Shown: positions 36,391-44,863, counted from the first letter of the stretch. The stretch: DNA of 44,863 nt from Flavobacteriales bacterium (GCA_017620815.1 JAGAUI010000013.1:1-44863); one strand, 5' to 3'. The notes: generated by a model from the sequence alone, not told the origin. Program-made: numbers and translations.

Positions 36391-36520
36391 CACTGTGATA
36401 GAGCTGATGTTCTGTCTTGAAATTACAACCAAAATTTTATATGATGATAGATTTTAGCATTGTGGGAGAGTTAAAAAATGTTGTGTGGCGGGGTATGGTA
36501 GTATAGATGTGAAAAAATCG

Positions 36521-36528
36521 TATATTTG
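36521..36528 (+). promoter_or_regulatory. -7 box of ssrA
   Basis: TATATTTG (followed by CG) matches TAnnTTTG, 15 bp before the mature tmRNA 5' end, so a short leader is processed off. No strong -33 is seen. Confidence 0.6.
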
Positions 36529-36543
36529 CGGGTGAAAAACATA

Positions 36544-36946
36544 GGGGTCGGCATTGGCTTTGACAGCGAGACCGGTCGATATGTAAGCACGTAGAGCAGT
36601 GGGGGAGTGGCTCTTAAATCTCTTCCCTCAAAGTATAAACGGCGAAAATAACTACGCTCTTGCTGCCTAGTCTTTCACAGAAAGACTAGAGCCTACGTCT
36701 GTTCAAGGAACAGAGGCGGGACATCGCTCCGAAGCCACGTTTCACGGCGTCGGGAGAAGCGGTGCCGAAAAGTGAAAACAAGCCTCTTGCCGACTGAGGG
36801 CAGAGGACTGAAATCTCAAATGCAGGGTAAGGCTGCCCTTATGGTGTTTGTGACATTAGGCAGCCCTGACAACTTTTCACAAAATAAACGTGTAGAAAGC
36901 ATAAAGGTCGCTCGTTTGGACCCGGGTTCGACTCCCGGCGGCTCCA
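36544..36946 (+). ncRNA. ssrA: Transfer-messenger RNA
   Basis: tmRNA rescues stalled ribosomes and tags their proteins for destruction. The tRNA half is clear: 5' GGGGTCG pairs with 3' CGGCTCC, and the T arm reads CCGGGTTCGACTCCCGG. The tag frame at 36641-36667 encodes GENNYALAA and ends at TAG (36668-36670), the Bacteroidetes tag. AAC precedes it, so the resume codon may be AAC or GGC. A hairpin (AGTCTTT/AAAGACT) follows the tag. CCA is not encoded (A then CAA). About 403 nt long. An apparent frame at 36772-37092 is not a gene. Confidence 0.96.
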
Positions 36947-36957
36947 CAAGTGATTGT

Positions 36958-36989
36958 AAAAAGCGGCACCCCATAGGGTGCCGCTTTTT
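36958..36989. terminator. Bidirectional terminator of ssrA and metY
   Basis: A 14-bp perfect stem (36958-36971 with 36976-36989), loop CATA, with A5 and T5 at the stem ends. It separates tmRNA from the convergent metY. Confidence 0.92.
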
Positions 36990-37012
36990 GTGGATAGTGT
37001 TGTGTGTAAGTA

Positions 37013-38296
37013 TTATTTGCTCTTTTCAAATGCCTGTGCAAAATCTTTCAGCAGGTCATCTATATCCTCAATTCCTACAGCTACGCGTATGAGGTTATCA
37101 TACACACCTGCTTTTTCACGTTCTTCTGTGGTGAGCTGCTGGTGAGTCATGGATGCAGGGTGGGTAACGATGGATTTTACATCTCCTAGATTGGCAACTA
37201 GGTCAAATACTTTAAGCGAATTTACAAAGCGTTCGGCACGTTCATACCCTCCCTTGATACGGAAAGATAGAAGACCGCTTGCTCCGTTGGGTAGGTATTT
37301 GAGGTATAGGTCGTGCTGATGGCTGGATTTAAGAGCAGGGTATGTAACGCTCTCTACTTCATCATTGTTATCCAGATATTCGGCTATTTTAAGCGTGTTT
37401 TCGCTATGGGCTTTCATCCTAACTCCTAGCGTTTCCAGTCCCTGTATAACTTCAAATGCCGCAAACGGATTCATACAAGCACCTATGTCTCGTAATCCTT
37501 CTGTACGCAGTTTGGTGATAAAGGCAGCAGGAGTGAGGTCGGCATATATCATACCGTGGTATGCAGCATCGGGTTCTGTGAATTCTGGGAAACGTCCAGA
37601 TGCTTTCCAGTCAAAACGTCCACTGTCTATCACCGCACCAGACATAGTAGTACCGTGACCTTGCATGTATTTGGTAAGAGAATAGGTAACTATATCGGCT
37701 CCGTGGTCTATGGGACGTAAAAGGGCACTGGTAGGTACGGTATTGTCCACTATGAGTGGTATCCCGTGACGATGTGCTATGCTGGCTATTGCTTCTATGT
37801 CTATCATTACCAGTTGAGGATTTGGCAGAGCTTCTATAAAGATAGCTTTGGTATTGGGACGTATAGCACGCTCGTATTCTTCAGGGTCTATGCTGTTTAC
37901 AAGTGTAGTTTCTATACCTATACGTGGCAAACGTATAGAGAACATAGTATGGGTGCCACCATATACCATAGAGGAGGATATAAGGTGGTCTCCGCTATGC
38001 ATAAGGGTGAGTATGGTGGAGAAAAGAGCCGCAGTTCCAGATGCAAATACACAAGCTCCCACACCCCCTTCAAGTTCTGAAAGACGACGTTCTAGGATAT
38101 CGGTCGTGGGGTTATTGAGTCGCGAATATATATAGCCCGGACGTGATAGATTGAAAATTTTGGCGGCGTTTTCGGCTGTACCAAAATCATATGCCGATGT
38201 AAGATAAACAGGCACAGCACAACTACTCTGATGTTCGGCAGGGTCGTAAGCACCATGTATAGCAATGGTGGCAGGTTTGGCAGTAGGTTTTTCCAT
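37013..38296 (-). CDS. metY: O-acetylhomoserine sulfhydrylase
   Basis: A PLP enzyme making homocysteine from O-acetylhomoserine and sulfide in methionine synthesis. The 427-residue protein has the Cys/Met-metabolism fold: YIYSRLNNPTTD (phosphate binding), VFASGTAALFS, the PLP-binding YSLTKY with K209, and SIVTHPASMTHQQL near the C-terminus, typical of MetY. Length and motifs favour MetY over cystathionine enzymes, but a related gamma-synthase/lyase role cannot be fully excluded. It has its own strong promoter and shares a terminator with ssrA. Confidence 0.92.
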   Translation of the reverse strand: MEKPTAKPATIAIHGAYDPAEHQSSCAVPVYLTSAYDFGTAENAAKIFNLSRPGYIYSRLNNPTTDILERRLSELEGGVGACVFASGTAALFSTILTLMHSGDHLISSSMVYGGTHTMFSIRLPRIGIETTLVNSIDPEEYERAIRPNTKAIFIEALPNPQLVMIDIEAIASIAHRHGIPLIVDNTVPTSALLRPIDHGADIVTYSLTKYMQGHGTTMSGAVIDSGRFDWKASGRFPEFTEPDAAYHGMIYADLTPAAFITKLRTEGLRDIGACMNPFAAFEVIQGLETLGVRMKAHSENTLKIAEYLDNNDEVESVTYPALKSSHQHDLYLKYLPNGASGLLSFRIKGGYERAERFVNSLKVFDLVANLGDVKSIVTHPASMTHQQLTTEEREKAGVYDNLIRVAVGIEDIDDLLKDFAQAFEKSK

Positions 38297-38348
38297 ATCT
38301 ATGATTGGATAATTATATGACTATTTATTTTAAATCTTATAGAAGGCT

Positions 38349-38379
38349 CAAAAGTAAAGATTTTGGTCGTGATATCAAA
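38349..38379 (-). promoter_or_regulatory. Promoter of metY
   Basis: The minus strand has TTTG (38376-38379), a 19-bp spacer, then TACTTTTG (38349-38356), 52 bp before the ATG. Confidence 0.75.
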
Positions 38380-38426
38380 TATTTTTATGTTTTTTGCGAT
38401 ATATGACCAAGACTATGCAACAAAAG

Positions 38427-38457
38427 TTTGTTTTTAAGATGGCGAGTTGTACATTTG
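38427..38457 (+). promoter_or_regulatory. Promoter of the DegT gene
   Basis: TTTG (38427-38430), 19 bp, then TACATTTG (38450-38457): a full consensus promoter 41 bp before the ATG. It diverges from the metY promoter about 50 bp away. Confidence 0.85.
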
Positions 38458-38498
38458 TAGTCTGTTTAATAGAATAAAAGAAATACACATACTTTATA

Positions 38499-39641
38499 AT
38501 GAAAGATATAAGAATGGTTGACCTTAAAGGTCAGTATGAAAAAATAAAAAGTGAGATAGACGCTGCTGTGGTAGCGGTTATGGAATCATCGGCATTTGTA
38601 AATGGACCAGACGTGCACGCTCTGCAGGGAGAACTAGAACAATATCTGGGAGTAAAACACGTTATCCCTTGTGCCAATGGTACAGATGCTCTACAGATAT
38701 CTCTTATGGCTATGGGACTGGAACGTGGTGATGAGGTGATAACCAGTGATTTTACATTTGCTGCTACGGTGGAGGTTATAGCATTGCTAGGACTTAAGCA
38801 GGTATTGGTAGATGTTGACCCAGACACTATGGTAATGAACCCTGAAGCTCTTCGTTGTGCTATCACTCCTCGTACACGAGCTATTATCCCTGTGCATCTG
38901 TTTGGACAATGTGCTCCTATGGAGGAGATAATGAAGATAGCAGAAGAACACAATCTACTAGTGCTAGAGGATACCGCCCAAGCGATAGGTGCCGAATACA
39001 CTTTTACAGATGGAACAGTTAAAAAAGCAGGTACCATAGGAAATATGGGAGCAACATCTTTCTTCCCATCCAAGAACTTGGGTTGCTATGGAGATGGCGG
39101 TGCTATCTTTACCAATGATGATGCACTGGCACACCGTGCACGTGGTATAGTAAATCATGGTATGTACCGTCGTTATTATCATGACGAGATAGGTGTAAAC
39201 TCACGTCTGGATAGCATACAGGCGGCTATATTGCGTATAAAACTACGTCATCTAGACCAGTACACTGCTGCCCGTCAAGCAGCGGCAGCTATGTATGATG
39301 AAGCATTTGCCGAAGTTAAAGGCGTGAAGGTGCCTGCACGAGCAGAACGTACTACTCACGTATTCCATCAGTACACATTGCGTCTTGATGAGAATATAGA
39401 CCGCGATGCTCTTATAGAATTCCTCAAAGGTAAGGGTATCCCTGCCATGATATACTATCCAGTGCCATTGCGTCATCAGAAGGCTTATGACACTCACGAC
39501 TATGATGATACACTCTTCCCAGCTACAGACCTTCTAGTACGTACGGTGATGTCCCTGCCTATGCACACAGAACTGGATAAGGAACAAGTAGATTATATCG
39601 CTACAGCAGTAAAAGAAGGATTGGCTGTATGTGTTAAATAA
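38499..39641 (+). CDS. DegT/DnrJ/EryC1/StrS sugar aminotransferase
   Basis: A 380-residue PLP-dependent aminotransferase converting a nucleotide-keto-sugar to an amino sugar in surface-polysaccharide synthesis. It shows MVDLKGQYEKIK at the start, NGTDALQIS, VHLFGQ, EDTAQAIGA, the PLP lysine K192 in FFPSKNLGCYGDGGA, and GVNSRLDSIQAAIL. The sequence resembles WbpE/WlbC-type enzymes making amino-sugar precursors. P. gingivalis PorR is also of this fold and is needed for the A-LPS anchor of T9SS cargo, but I cannot say this is its orthologue. It is monocistronic. Confidence 0.88.
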   Translation: MKDIRMVDLKGQYEKIKSEIDAAVVAVMESSAFVNGPDVHALQGELEQYLGVKHVIPCANGTDALQISLMAMGLERGDEVITSDFTFAATVEVIALLGLKQVLVDVDPDTMVMNPEALRCAITPRTRAIIPVHLFGQCAPMEEIMKIAEEHNLLVLEDTAQAIGAEYTFTDGTVKKAGTIGNMGATSFFPSKNLGCYGDGGAIFTNDDALAHRARGIVNHGMYRRYYHDEIGVNSRLDSIQAAILRIKLRHLDQYTAARQAAAAMYDEAFAEVKGVKVPARAERTTHVFHQYTLRLDENIDRDALIEFLKGKGIPAMIYYPVPLRHQKAYDTHDYDDTLFPATDLLVRTVMSLPMHTELDKEQVDYIATAVKEGLAVCVK

Positions 39642-39652
39642 CATAGGTAAAC

Positions 39653-39703
39653 GGCCATTGCAAAAAAGGGGCAGCCGCAGGCTGCCCCTTTTTTGCAATG
39701 GCC
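39653..39703. terminator. Bidirectional terminator with 24-bp perfect arms
   Basis: Arms 39653-39676 and 39680-39703 are perfectly complementary around the loop GCA. The G/C core is flanked by A6 and T6, and pairing continues eight bases beyond into GGCCATTG. It sits between the DegT gene (stop 39641) and mutS (stop 39717). Confidence 0.9.
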
Positions 39704-39716
39704 TAGTTGTTCAATG

Positions 39717-42356
39717 TCAATCTTTAAGACCTATACTTTTCTTTATTTCAGATAATTTTACCAATGCTTCAACGGGTGTAAGACTGTTTATGTCTATGTT
39801 TTGGAGTTGGTCTTTGATGTTGAGCAGTGTAGGGTCATCTAGTTGGAAGAAACTCATCTGCATAGGACTATCAAATGGGTTTTCAGTCGTTTTTTTGCTG
39901 CTAGAGCCTTTTCCTGCTGCCGACGAAGCAAATGCACTGGTAGGATTGTTCTTCTCCAGTGATGAAAGTATCTGTTCTGCACGACGCACCACGCGAGAAG
40001 GCATACCTGCTAGACGTGCTACGTGAATACCAAAACTATGGTTTGAACCACCAGCTTCTAGACGGCGGGTAAAGATTACGTGTCCTCCCTGTTGTTGTAC
40101 AGAAACGTTGAAATTGCGTATGCGAGGGAAGGAATCTGCCATCTCATTGAGTTCATGGTAGTGAGTGGCAAAAAGAGTCTTGGGATGTTGAGAACTATTA
40201 TGCAAAAATTCAGATATCGCCCAAGCTATGGATATCCCGTCATAGGTGCTAGTCCCACGTCCTATCTCGTCTAGTATAACTAGCGAACGTTCGGTGATGT
40301 TGTTGAGGATATTGGATGTTTCATTCATCTCTACCATAAATGTAGATTCCCCTCCCGATATGTTGTCACTAGCTCCTACGCGAGTGAAAATCTTGTCTAT
40401 GATGCCTATGCGGGCACTAGATGCAGGAACATAACTTCCTACCTGTGCCATAAGACATATAAGTGCCGTCTGACGTAATAATGCCGATTTACCCGACATA
40501 TTGGGGCCGGTAATCATTATTATCTGTTGGTTCTCGCGGTTAAGTGTAAGGCTGTTTGGAATGTATTGTTCTCCTACACTCATACGGCGTTCTATAACAG
40601 GGTGGCGTCCGTCTATGATTTCAAGGTCTGTACTATCATCTACTACTGGGCAAGCATAGCCATATTCACTGGCGATAGTTGCAAATGATAACAGACAGTC
40701 TATCTGTGATATCACCTGTGCATTGTCCTGAATAGCAGTGATGTATTTGGCTGTTTTTTCTACTAGAGCGGTATATATACTATTTTCTAGTTGTGCTATT
40801 TTTTCTTCGGCACCTAGTATTTTGGCTTCAAATTCTTTGAGTTCGGGAGTAATATAACGTTCGGCCGAAACAGTAGTTTGTTTGCGTATCCATTCGGCAG
40901 GAACCTTATCCTTGTGGGTGTTACGCACCTCTATGTAGTAACCAAAGACGTTGTTAAATGATATTTTAAGCGAAGGTATGCCTGTACGGGCACTCTCGTG
41001 TTCTATGATGTTGTTGAGGATGGTTTTATCGTTCTGTAATATCTCTCGTAGTGAATCAAGTGTAGAATCTACGCCTTCGGCTATCACACCACCCTTGGAG
41101 AGTAGGCTGGGGGCATCTTCACATAGTGTGCGGCGTATGAGGCTACATAAATCTCCACAGGCATCCAGTGATGAGGTTAGCTGTAAGAGATGTTCATTTT
41201 CGCTGTATGACAATATGTTCTTGATAGGAGTAGATACATCTAAGCTACGACACAAAGCCATAAGTTCTTTGGGGTTGATACGTGCGGTAGCTACTTTACC
41301 CGCTAGACGTTCAATATCTGAAACAGATGAAACATAACGGCGTATCTCTTCGGCTTTTTCTTCTTGAGTGAGGAAGTATTTGACAGCACTCTGACGTTCG
41401 TTTATGGCTTTCACGTCTTTAAGGGGTAGCATTAGCCATCGTTTCATCATGCGAGCTCCCATAGGACTTAGCGTGTGGTCCATAACATCTAGCAGAGTTG
41501 TGGCTTCTGGGTGTGGAGAGGATAGTATTTCAAGGTTGCGAGAGGTGAAACGGTCTAGCCATACATAGCTATCATTCTGTATGCGGGAAATACGAGATAT
41601 GTGTTCTGTACGGTTGTGTTCTGTCTCTTTGAGGTAGTGCATGATAGCTCCTGCTGCAGCTATGCCGCTATTCATCTTTTCTATGCCAAATCCTTTAAGA
41701 GATGTGGTACCGAAGTGTTTGAGGAGAACTTCTCGGCCTCCATTTTCAGAAAATGCCCAGTCATCCATCATGTATGTGCGGTAACTGCCGCCAAAACGGG
41801 CATTGAAGTCTGTCTTACGACGACGTTCGTGGAGAACCTCACTAGGAGAGAATGACTGAAGTAGTTTCTCCATTTGTCCAAGTGTGCCTTCGCTTATAAG
41901 GAATTCTCCAGTGGAAATATCCAATAGTGATATGCCATTTGTCCTCTCTCCAAAATGGATAGCACATAGGAAATTATTTTTACCTGCCGAAAGAACACCA
42001 TCGTTCATCGCTACACCCGGTGTGATGAGTTCGGTAACACCGCGTTTGACTATCTTTTTGGTGAGTTTGGGGTCTTCTAGCTGGTCGCATACAGCTACGC
42101 GTTTGCCTGCTAGTACAAGTTTAGGGAGATATGTGTCTATCGCATGATGAGGAAATCCTGCCAACGCTGTTTCTGATGCACTGCCATTACCACGTTTGGT
42201 AAGTACGATGCCAAGAATCTTGGAACACTCTATGGCGTCCTGTCCAAATGTCTCGTAAAAATCTCCTACACGGAACAGTAGTACGGCATCGGGGTGTTGG
42301 GCTTTTATGGCATTGTATTGTGCCATAAGGGGAGTGGTAGTGGAGCTTTTGGCCAT
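39717..42356 (-). CDS. mutS: DNA mismatch repair ATPase MutS
   Basis: MutS recognises mismatched bases and starts repair with MutL. The 879-residue protein has the mismatch-contact FYETF near residue 33, the connector and lever domains, and the ATPase core with Walker A GPNMSGKSALL and DEIGRGTSTYDG. It also has the FATHYHEL motif and the C-terminal helix-rich end. All are intact, so this is a functional MutS1. It is the last of three tightly spaced genes (MFS, radical SAM, mutS): 19 bp separate it from the radical-SAM gene. Confidence 0.97.
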   Translation of the reverse strand: MAKSSTTTPLMAQYNAIKAQHPDAVLLFRVGDFYETFGQDAIECSKILGIVLTKRGNGSASETALAGFPHHAIDTYLPKLVLAGKRVAVCDQLEDPKLTKKIVKRGVTELITPGVAMNDGVLSAGKNNFLCAIHFGERTNGISLLDISTGEFLISEGTLGQMEKLLQSFSPSEVLHERRRKTDFNARFGGSYRTYMMDDWAFSENGGREVLLKHFGTTSLKGFGIEKMNSGIAAAGAIMHYLKETEHNRTEHISRISRIQNDSYVWLDRFTSRNLEILSSPHPEATTLLDVMDHTLSPMGARMMKRWLMLPLKDVKAINERQSAVKYFLTQEEKAEEIRRYVSSVSDIERLAGKVATARINPKELMALCRSLDVSTPIKNILSYSENEHLLQLTSSLDACGDLCSLIRRTLCEDAPSLLSKGGVIAEGVDSTLDSLREILQNDKTILNNIIEHESARTGIPSLKISFNNVFGYYIEVRNTHKDKVPAEWIRKQTTVSAERYITPELKEFEAKILGAEEKIAQLENSIYTALVEKTAKYITAIQDNAQVISQIDCLLSFATIASEYGYACPVVDDSTDLEIIDGRHPVIERRMSVGEQYIPNSLTLNRENQQIIMITGPNMSGKSALLRQTALICLMAQVGSYVPASSARIGIIDKIFTRVGASDNISGGESTFMVEMNETSNILNNITERSLVILDEIGRGTSTYDGISIAWAISEFLHNSSQHPKTLFATHYHELNEMADSFPRIRNFNVSVQQQGGHVIFTRRLEAGGSNHSFGIHVARLAGMPSRVVRRAEQILSSLEKNNPTSAFASSAAGKGSSSKKTTENPFDSPMQMSFFQLDDPTLLNIKDQLQNIDINSLTPVEALVKLSEIKKSIGLKD

Positions 42357-42375
42357 AGTTGTATATAATTATATT

Positions 42376-43344
42376 TTATCTGTGCGAATTTAGGGAAAAA
42401 ATGCGTCCCTGCCAGCGTTTTTCTTCTCTCATTTTTCTGATAATTGCTTCTCGCATCTGTGGAACACGCAGGTCTGTACCCCATAGAGGTGAGCGGCGGT
42501 AGCGAGGTGGAGTTTCAGATATAAAACGTTCGACAGGTAAGTCGGGACGGAGTCGTTCTAGTACGTCTATGATAAAGTGGGTGTATTCCTCTATGGAAAA
42601 TATGTGATATCCTCCTCGGTCTTCTTCCCAGTCTTTTTCCAGAGCAGTGCCTCGTATTATCTGTAACTGATGGAATTTTATGGAGTCCAAAGGTAGGCGA
42701 TTTATTTCATCAACCTCTTTTGGCATATTTTCGAGGCTGTCCTCTAACCCCCACATGAAATGAGCTGCTGTGTGGATGCCTCGGCTGTGGGTCATCTCTA
42801 TGGCTCGCACCGCTGTAGCATAGTCGTGGCCTCGGTTAACTCTACGTAGTACTTCATCACTGGTGCTTTCAACACCGTATTCTATGCTTACAAAGTACTC
42901 TCTGGATAGTTGAGAAAAAAAATCAAGCAGCCTCTCATCTACACAGTCCGGGCGGGTACCAATGACTATACCTCCTATTTCTGGGCGGGAAAGGACTTGT
43001 AGATAGAGGCGTTTAATGTCTTCAAATGTCCCGTAAGTATTGGTATATGCTTGAAAATAACCTAAAAATAAAGCTGTGCGGGGGTATCTCTCTCGTAGGA
43101 ACTTAAGACCTTCATCTATCTGATGGTTGATATCTTTCCCGTGGGCGTAGAATGGCACAAAACTCTCGTTGTTGCAAAAACTACACCCGCCACGTCCCAC
43201 CCTCCCATCACGGTTGGGACATGTAAATCCCGTGGCGAGTGATATTTTCTGCAACCGACCGCCATATCGTTCTTTGAGTCGTTCTACCGCACTATTATAC
43301 GGTAGGTTGTCTCCCCAATGATAGATGACGTGAGAGTCGTTCAT
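42376..43344 (-). CDS. YhcC/TIGR01212-family radical SAM protein
   Basis: A 322-residue radical SAM enzyme of the YhcC (TIGR01212) group, whose reaction is not established to my knowledge. The cluster motif is CPNRDGRVGRGGCSFC, with the three cysteines 12 and 3 residues apart as in that family. YFQAYTNTY, IGTRPDCV and SIEYGVEST follow, and the typical RPDLPVERFISETPPR lies near the C-terminus. It lies 5 bp after the MFS gene and 19 bp before mutS. Confidence 0.9.
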   Translation of the reverse strand: MNDSHVIYHWGDNLPYNSAVERLKERYGGRLQKISLATGFTCPNRDGRVGRGGCSFCNNESFVPFYAHGKDINHQIDEGLKFLRERYPRTALFLGYFQAYTNTYGTFEDIKRLYLQVLSRPEIGGIVIGTRPDCVDERLLDFFSQLSREYFVSIEYGVESTSDEVLRRVNRGHDYATAVRAIEMTHSRGIHTAAHFMWGLEDSLENMPKEVDEINRLPLDSIKFHQLQIIRGTALEKDWEEDRGGYHIFSIEEYTHFIIDVLERLRPDLPVERFISETPPRYRRSPLWGTDLRVPQMREAIIRKMREEKRWQGRIFSLNSHR

Positions 43345-43349
43345 AAGAA

Positions 43350-44711
43350 TTATTTTTTAATGTTGGGGAGTTCTAGTCCGTATCCATATTTTTTATCGGC
43401 ACGTAGCAGTAGGTAGGCCACAATGAATGACGCAGTAGCTAAAGCACCAAATATAATCATAGGTAGAGTATAATTATAAAGAGCAGCTCCGTTTTCATTT
43501 ACTCCTACTACACAGTAGTGTTCCTGTACATATCCCATAAGTGTAGGGATACCCCATAGTCCTATATTCTGTATAAAGAATATAAGAGCATAAGCAGTAC
43601 CTAGTTGACGTACAGGGAAAATCTTGGCAACAGCGGGCCACATAGCCGATGGCACTAGAGAGAATGCTATTCCCAGCAATATCATAAGAGCTACGGCTAT
43701 CACCCAAGAATCAATAGAAGGTATGGCATAGGTAAAGTGTACTCCTATAAGTATCGCTGCTCCCAACATCATGATAGAGGCACTCTTACCCTTGCGGTCT
43801 ATAAGCCCTCCAAATATAGGAGTTAGCAGTAATGCACCTAATGCTGGTAGTCCGACTATAGTACCAGCAAAATCTGGGTCTATGCCGTATTTTGTAATCA
43901 TAAGGGCACTGGCAAATTTCTGGAATGGGAATATGCAAGAGTAGAAAAGTACGCATAGTATGGATATGAGCCAGAAGCCTCGGTTTGTGATGATGTTTTT
44001 AACGTCGGCAAATGAGAATTTTTCTTCGTCTGTGTCATCCATAGCACTTTCTTGGGCGTCAAGTTTTTTATCCATCACCGCAAATACAAAAAACGAAATC
44101 ATTCCCACTACAAGCAGTACTAGACCTATAAGCACAGGTGTTGTTATCTCAAAACGTTTGGCGATAGGGATTGCCAGACTATAAGCTGCTTGACTGCCTA
44201 TACGAGCCAGAGCTACCTGAATACCCATAGCCAGAGCCATCTCTTTACCACGGAACCAACGAGCTATAATCTTGGTAACGGTGATACCAGCGGTTTCGGC
44301 ACCTACACCAAATATGGCATATCCAGCAGCACACATAAGCACATCGCTTTTATATCCCATTATGATAGTGTTACTGCCACCCATATAATTCATACCGTAA
44401 TACTCCATTAGAGTTCCCACTACCATGAGTATAGTGGCTAGTTTACCTGTAAAACGTACTCCAAAGCGGTCCATGATAAGACCACCCCATATGAGCATTA
44501 GCAAAAAGACGTTTAGGAAACTGTATGCCCCTGTATAAAATCCATATTCAGAGCCATCCCAGCCTAGGTTTTCTTGTAGCATGGTCTGCAATGGAGCCAT
44601 CACGTCATTTACATAATATGCAGCCATCATAGTGAGGGCTATCACTCCTAATGCACTCCAACGCATGATAGCACTATCGCGAAGGGTAGATGTATTTACT
44701 TTTTGTTCCAT
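43350..44711 (-). CDS. MFS transporter, MFSD1-like
   Basis: A 453-residue inner-membrane major-facilitator protein with about twelve hydrophobic helices. The first loop holds GLIMDRFGVRFTGK and the second half GLIDRKGKSASIM, both MFS loop-2/3 signatures. The central loop has an acidic stretch (DDTDEEKFS). By eye it resembles bacterial relatives of MFSD1, a dipeptide exporter in animals, but the substrate is not certain. It is the first gene of the operon with the radical-SAM gene and mutS. Confidence 0.82.
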   Translation of the reverse strand: MEQKVNTSTLRDSAIMRWSALGVIALTMMAAYYVNDVMAPLQTMLQENLGWDGSEYGFYTGAYSFLNVFLLMLIWGGLIMDRFGVRFTGKLATILMVVGTLMEYYGMNYMGGSNTIIMGYKSDVLMCAAGYAIFGVGAETAGITVTKIIARWFRGKEMALAMGIQVALARIGSQAAYSLAIPIAKRFEITTPVLIGLVLLVVGMISFFVFAVMDKKLDAQESAMDDTDEEKFSFADVKNIITNRGFWLISILCVLFYSCIFPFQKFASALMITKYGIDPDFAGTIVGLPALGALLLTPIFGGLIDRKGKSASIMMLGAAILIGVHFTYAIPSIDSWVIAVALMILLGIAFSLVPSAMWPAVAKIFPVRQLGTAYALIFFIQNIGLWGIPTLMGYVQEHYCVVGVNENGAALYNYTLPMIIFGALATASFIVAYLLLRADKKYGYGLELPNIKK

Positions 44712-44754
44712 TATGGTGTATAATTATTGTTGTTTATAAATTCATAATTAGCTA

Positions 44755-44762
44755 CAAATGTA
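44755..44762 (-). promoter_or_regulatory. -7 box of the MFS-yhcC-mutS operon
   Basis: The minus strand reads TACATTTG, 43 bp before the ATG. No -33 TTTG is at the right distance. Confidence 0.5.
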
Positions 44763-44804
44763 CGACATATTTGCGGGAAAAATGATAGAGAGTGATAGTT
44801 AATA

Positions 44805-44858
44805 GCCCAAATAAGCGATAGCGGTGCCCCTAGGGGCACCGCTATCGCTTATTTGGGC
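44805..44858. repeat. 54-bp perfect palindrome at the window end
   Basis: All bases 44805-44858 are self-complementary (27-base halves), centred on CCCCTAGGGG at 44827-44836. There is no T tract after either arm, unlike an ordinary terminator. The centre equals that of the 50-bp palindrome at 12213-12262. It may still end the transcript of a gene beyond the window. Confidence 0.7.
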
Positions 44859-44863
44859 GGTCA

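Noticed and set aside
36772-37092. Open frame of 106 residues on the plus strand
   Set aside because: It lies inside tmRNA, then runs through the terminator into the end of metY; no homology.
38531-39073. Minus-strand open frame of 180 residues
   Set aside because: Antisense to the DegT aminotransferase; no recognisable motif.

Overview
The window reads as the chromosome of a member of the Bacteroidales. It carries a complete type IX secretion core operon in the order porP-porK-porL-porM-porN, as in Porphyromonas gingivalis. The tmRNA tag (GENNYALAA) and the DUF2723, RprY-type and SMP-30-type proteins also point there. Promoters follow the Bacteroidetes pattern TAnnTTTG at -7, sometimes with TTTG about 19 bp upstream. 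Most starts lack a Shine-Dalgarno sequence, with ldhA a striking exception. I place it near Porphyromonas/Tannerella-like families but cannot name the species. Nothing looks like a phage, integron, IS element or CRISPR array; this is a housekeeping region with some lineage-specific envelope genes.

Layout. 1-2.3 kb: lpdA-folK on the minus strand, divergent from tRNA-His. 2.4-3.3 kb: a YfcE-type phosphodiesterase overlapping a small unknown gene. 3.3-6.6 kb: a polysaccharide-deacetylase-like pseudoenzyme, ldhA and a beta-propeller lipoprotein. 6.7-12.2 kb: a TPR protein, an outer-membrane barrel and truA. 12.3-17.2 kb: a Cof phosphatase, a rhodanese, and DUF2723 followed by a true polysaccharide deacetylase. 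17.3-19.6 kb: a stand-alone RprY-like DNA-binding domain behind a structured leader, then a YbiT-type ABC-F ATPase. 19.8-23.8 kb: two DUF4097-like envelope proteins, trxB and a clostripain-family lipoprotein. 23.9-30.7 kb: alpha/beta hydrolase plus SMP-30, a DUF2975-HTH-CPBP operon behind an unusual promoter, and an M16 peptidase. 30.8-36.4 kb: the T9SS operon. 36.5-44.9 kb: tmRNA, an O-acetylhomoserine sulfhydrylase, a DegT aminotransferase, and MFS-yhcC-mutS.

Functional threads. PorK/PorN form the periplasmic ring, PorL/PorM the motor, and PorP belongs to the outer-membrane SprF family. The DegT aminotransferase could supply an amino sugar for surface polysaccharide, possibly the A-LPS to which T9SS cargo is attached; this is inference. 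Many proteins are exported: four clear lipoproteins besides PorK, an outer-membrane barrel, secreted hydrolases and two DUF4097-like proteins.

The signals most worth a second look are these. (1) Three ACGA-centred direct repeats spaced exactly 21 bp, running into a dyad that covers the whole -33/-7 promoter of an operon encoding its own small HTH protein. (2) A YbiT-type ABC-F protein in which one composite ATP site is lost on both of its halves. (3) A NodB-fold protein whose three metal ligands are all replaced. (4) A receiver-less RprY effector domain with a hairpin-rich leader. (5) Perfect 50- and 54-bp palindromes sharing the centre CCCCTAGGGG.
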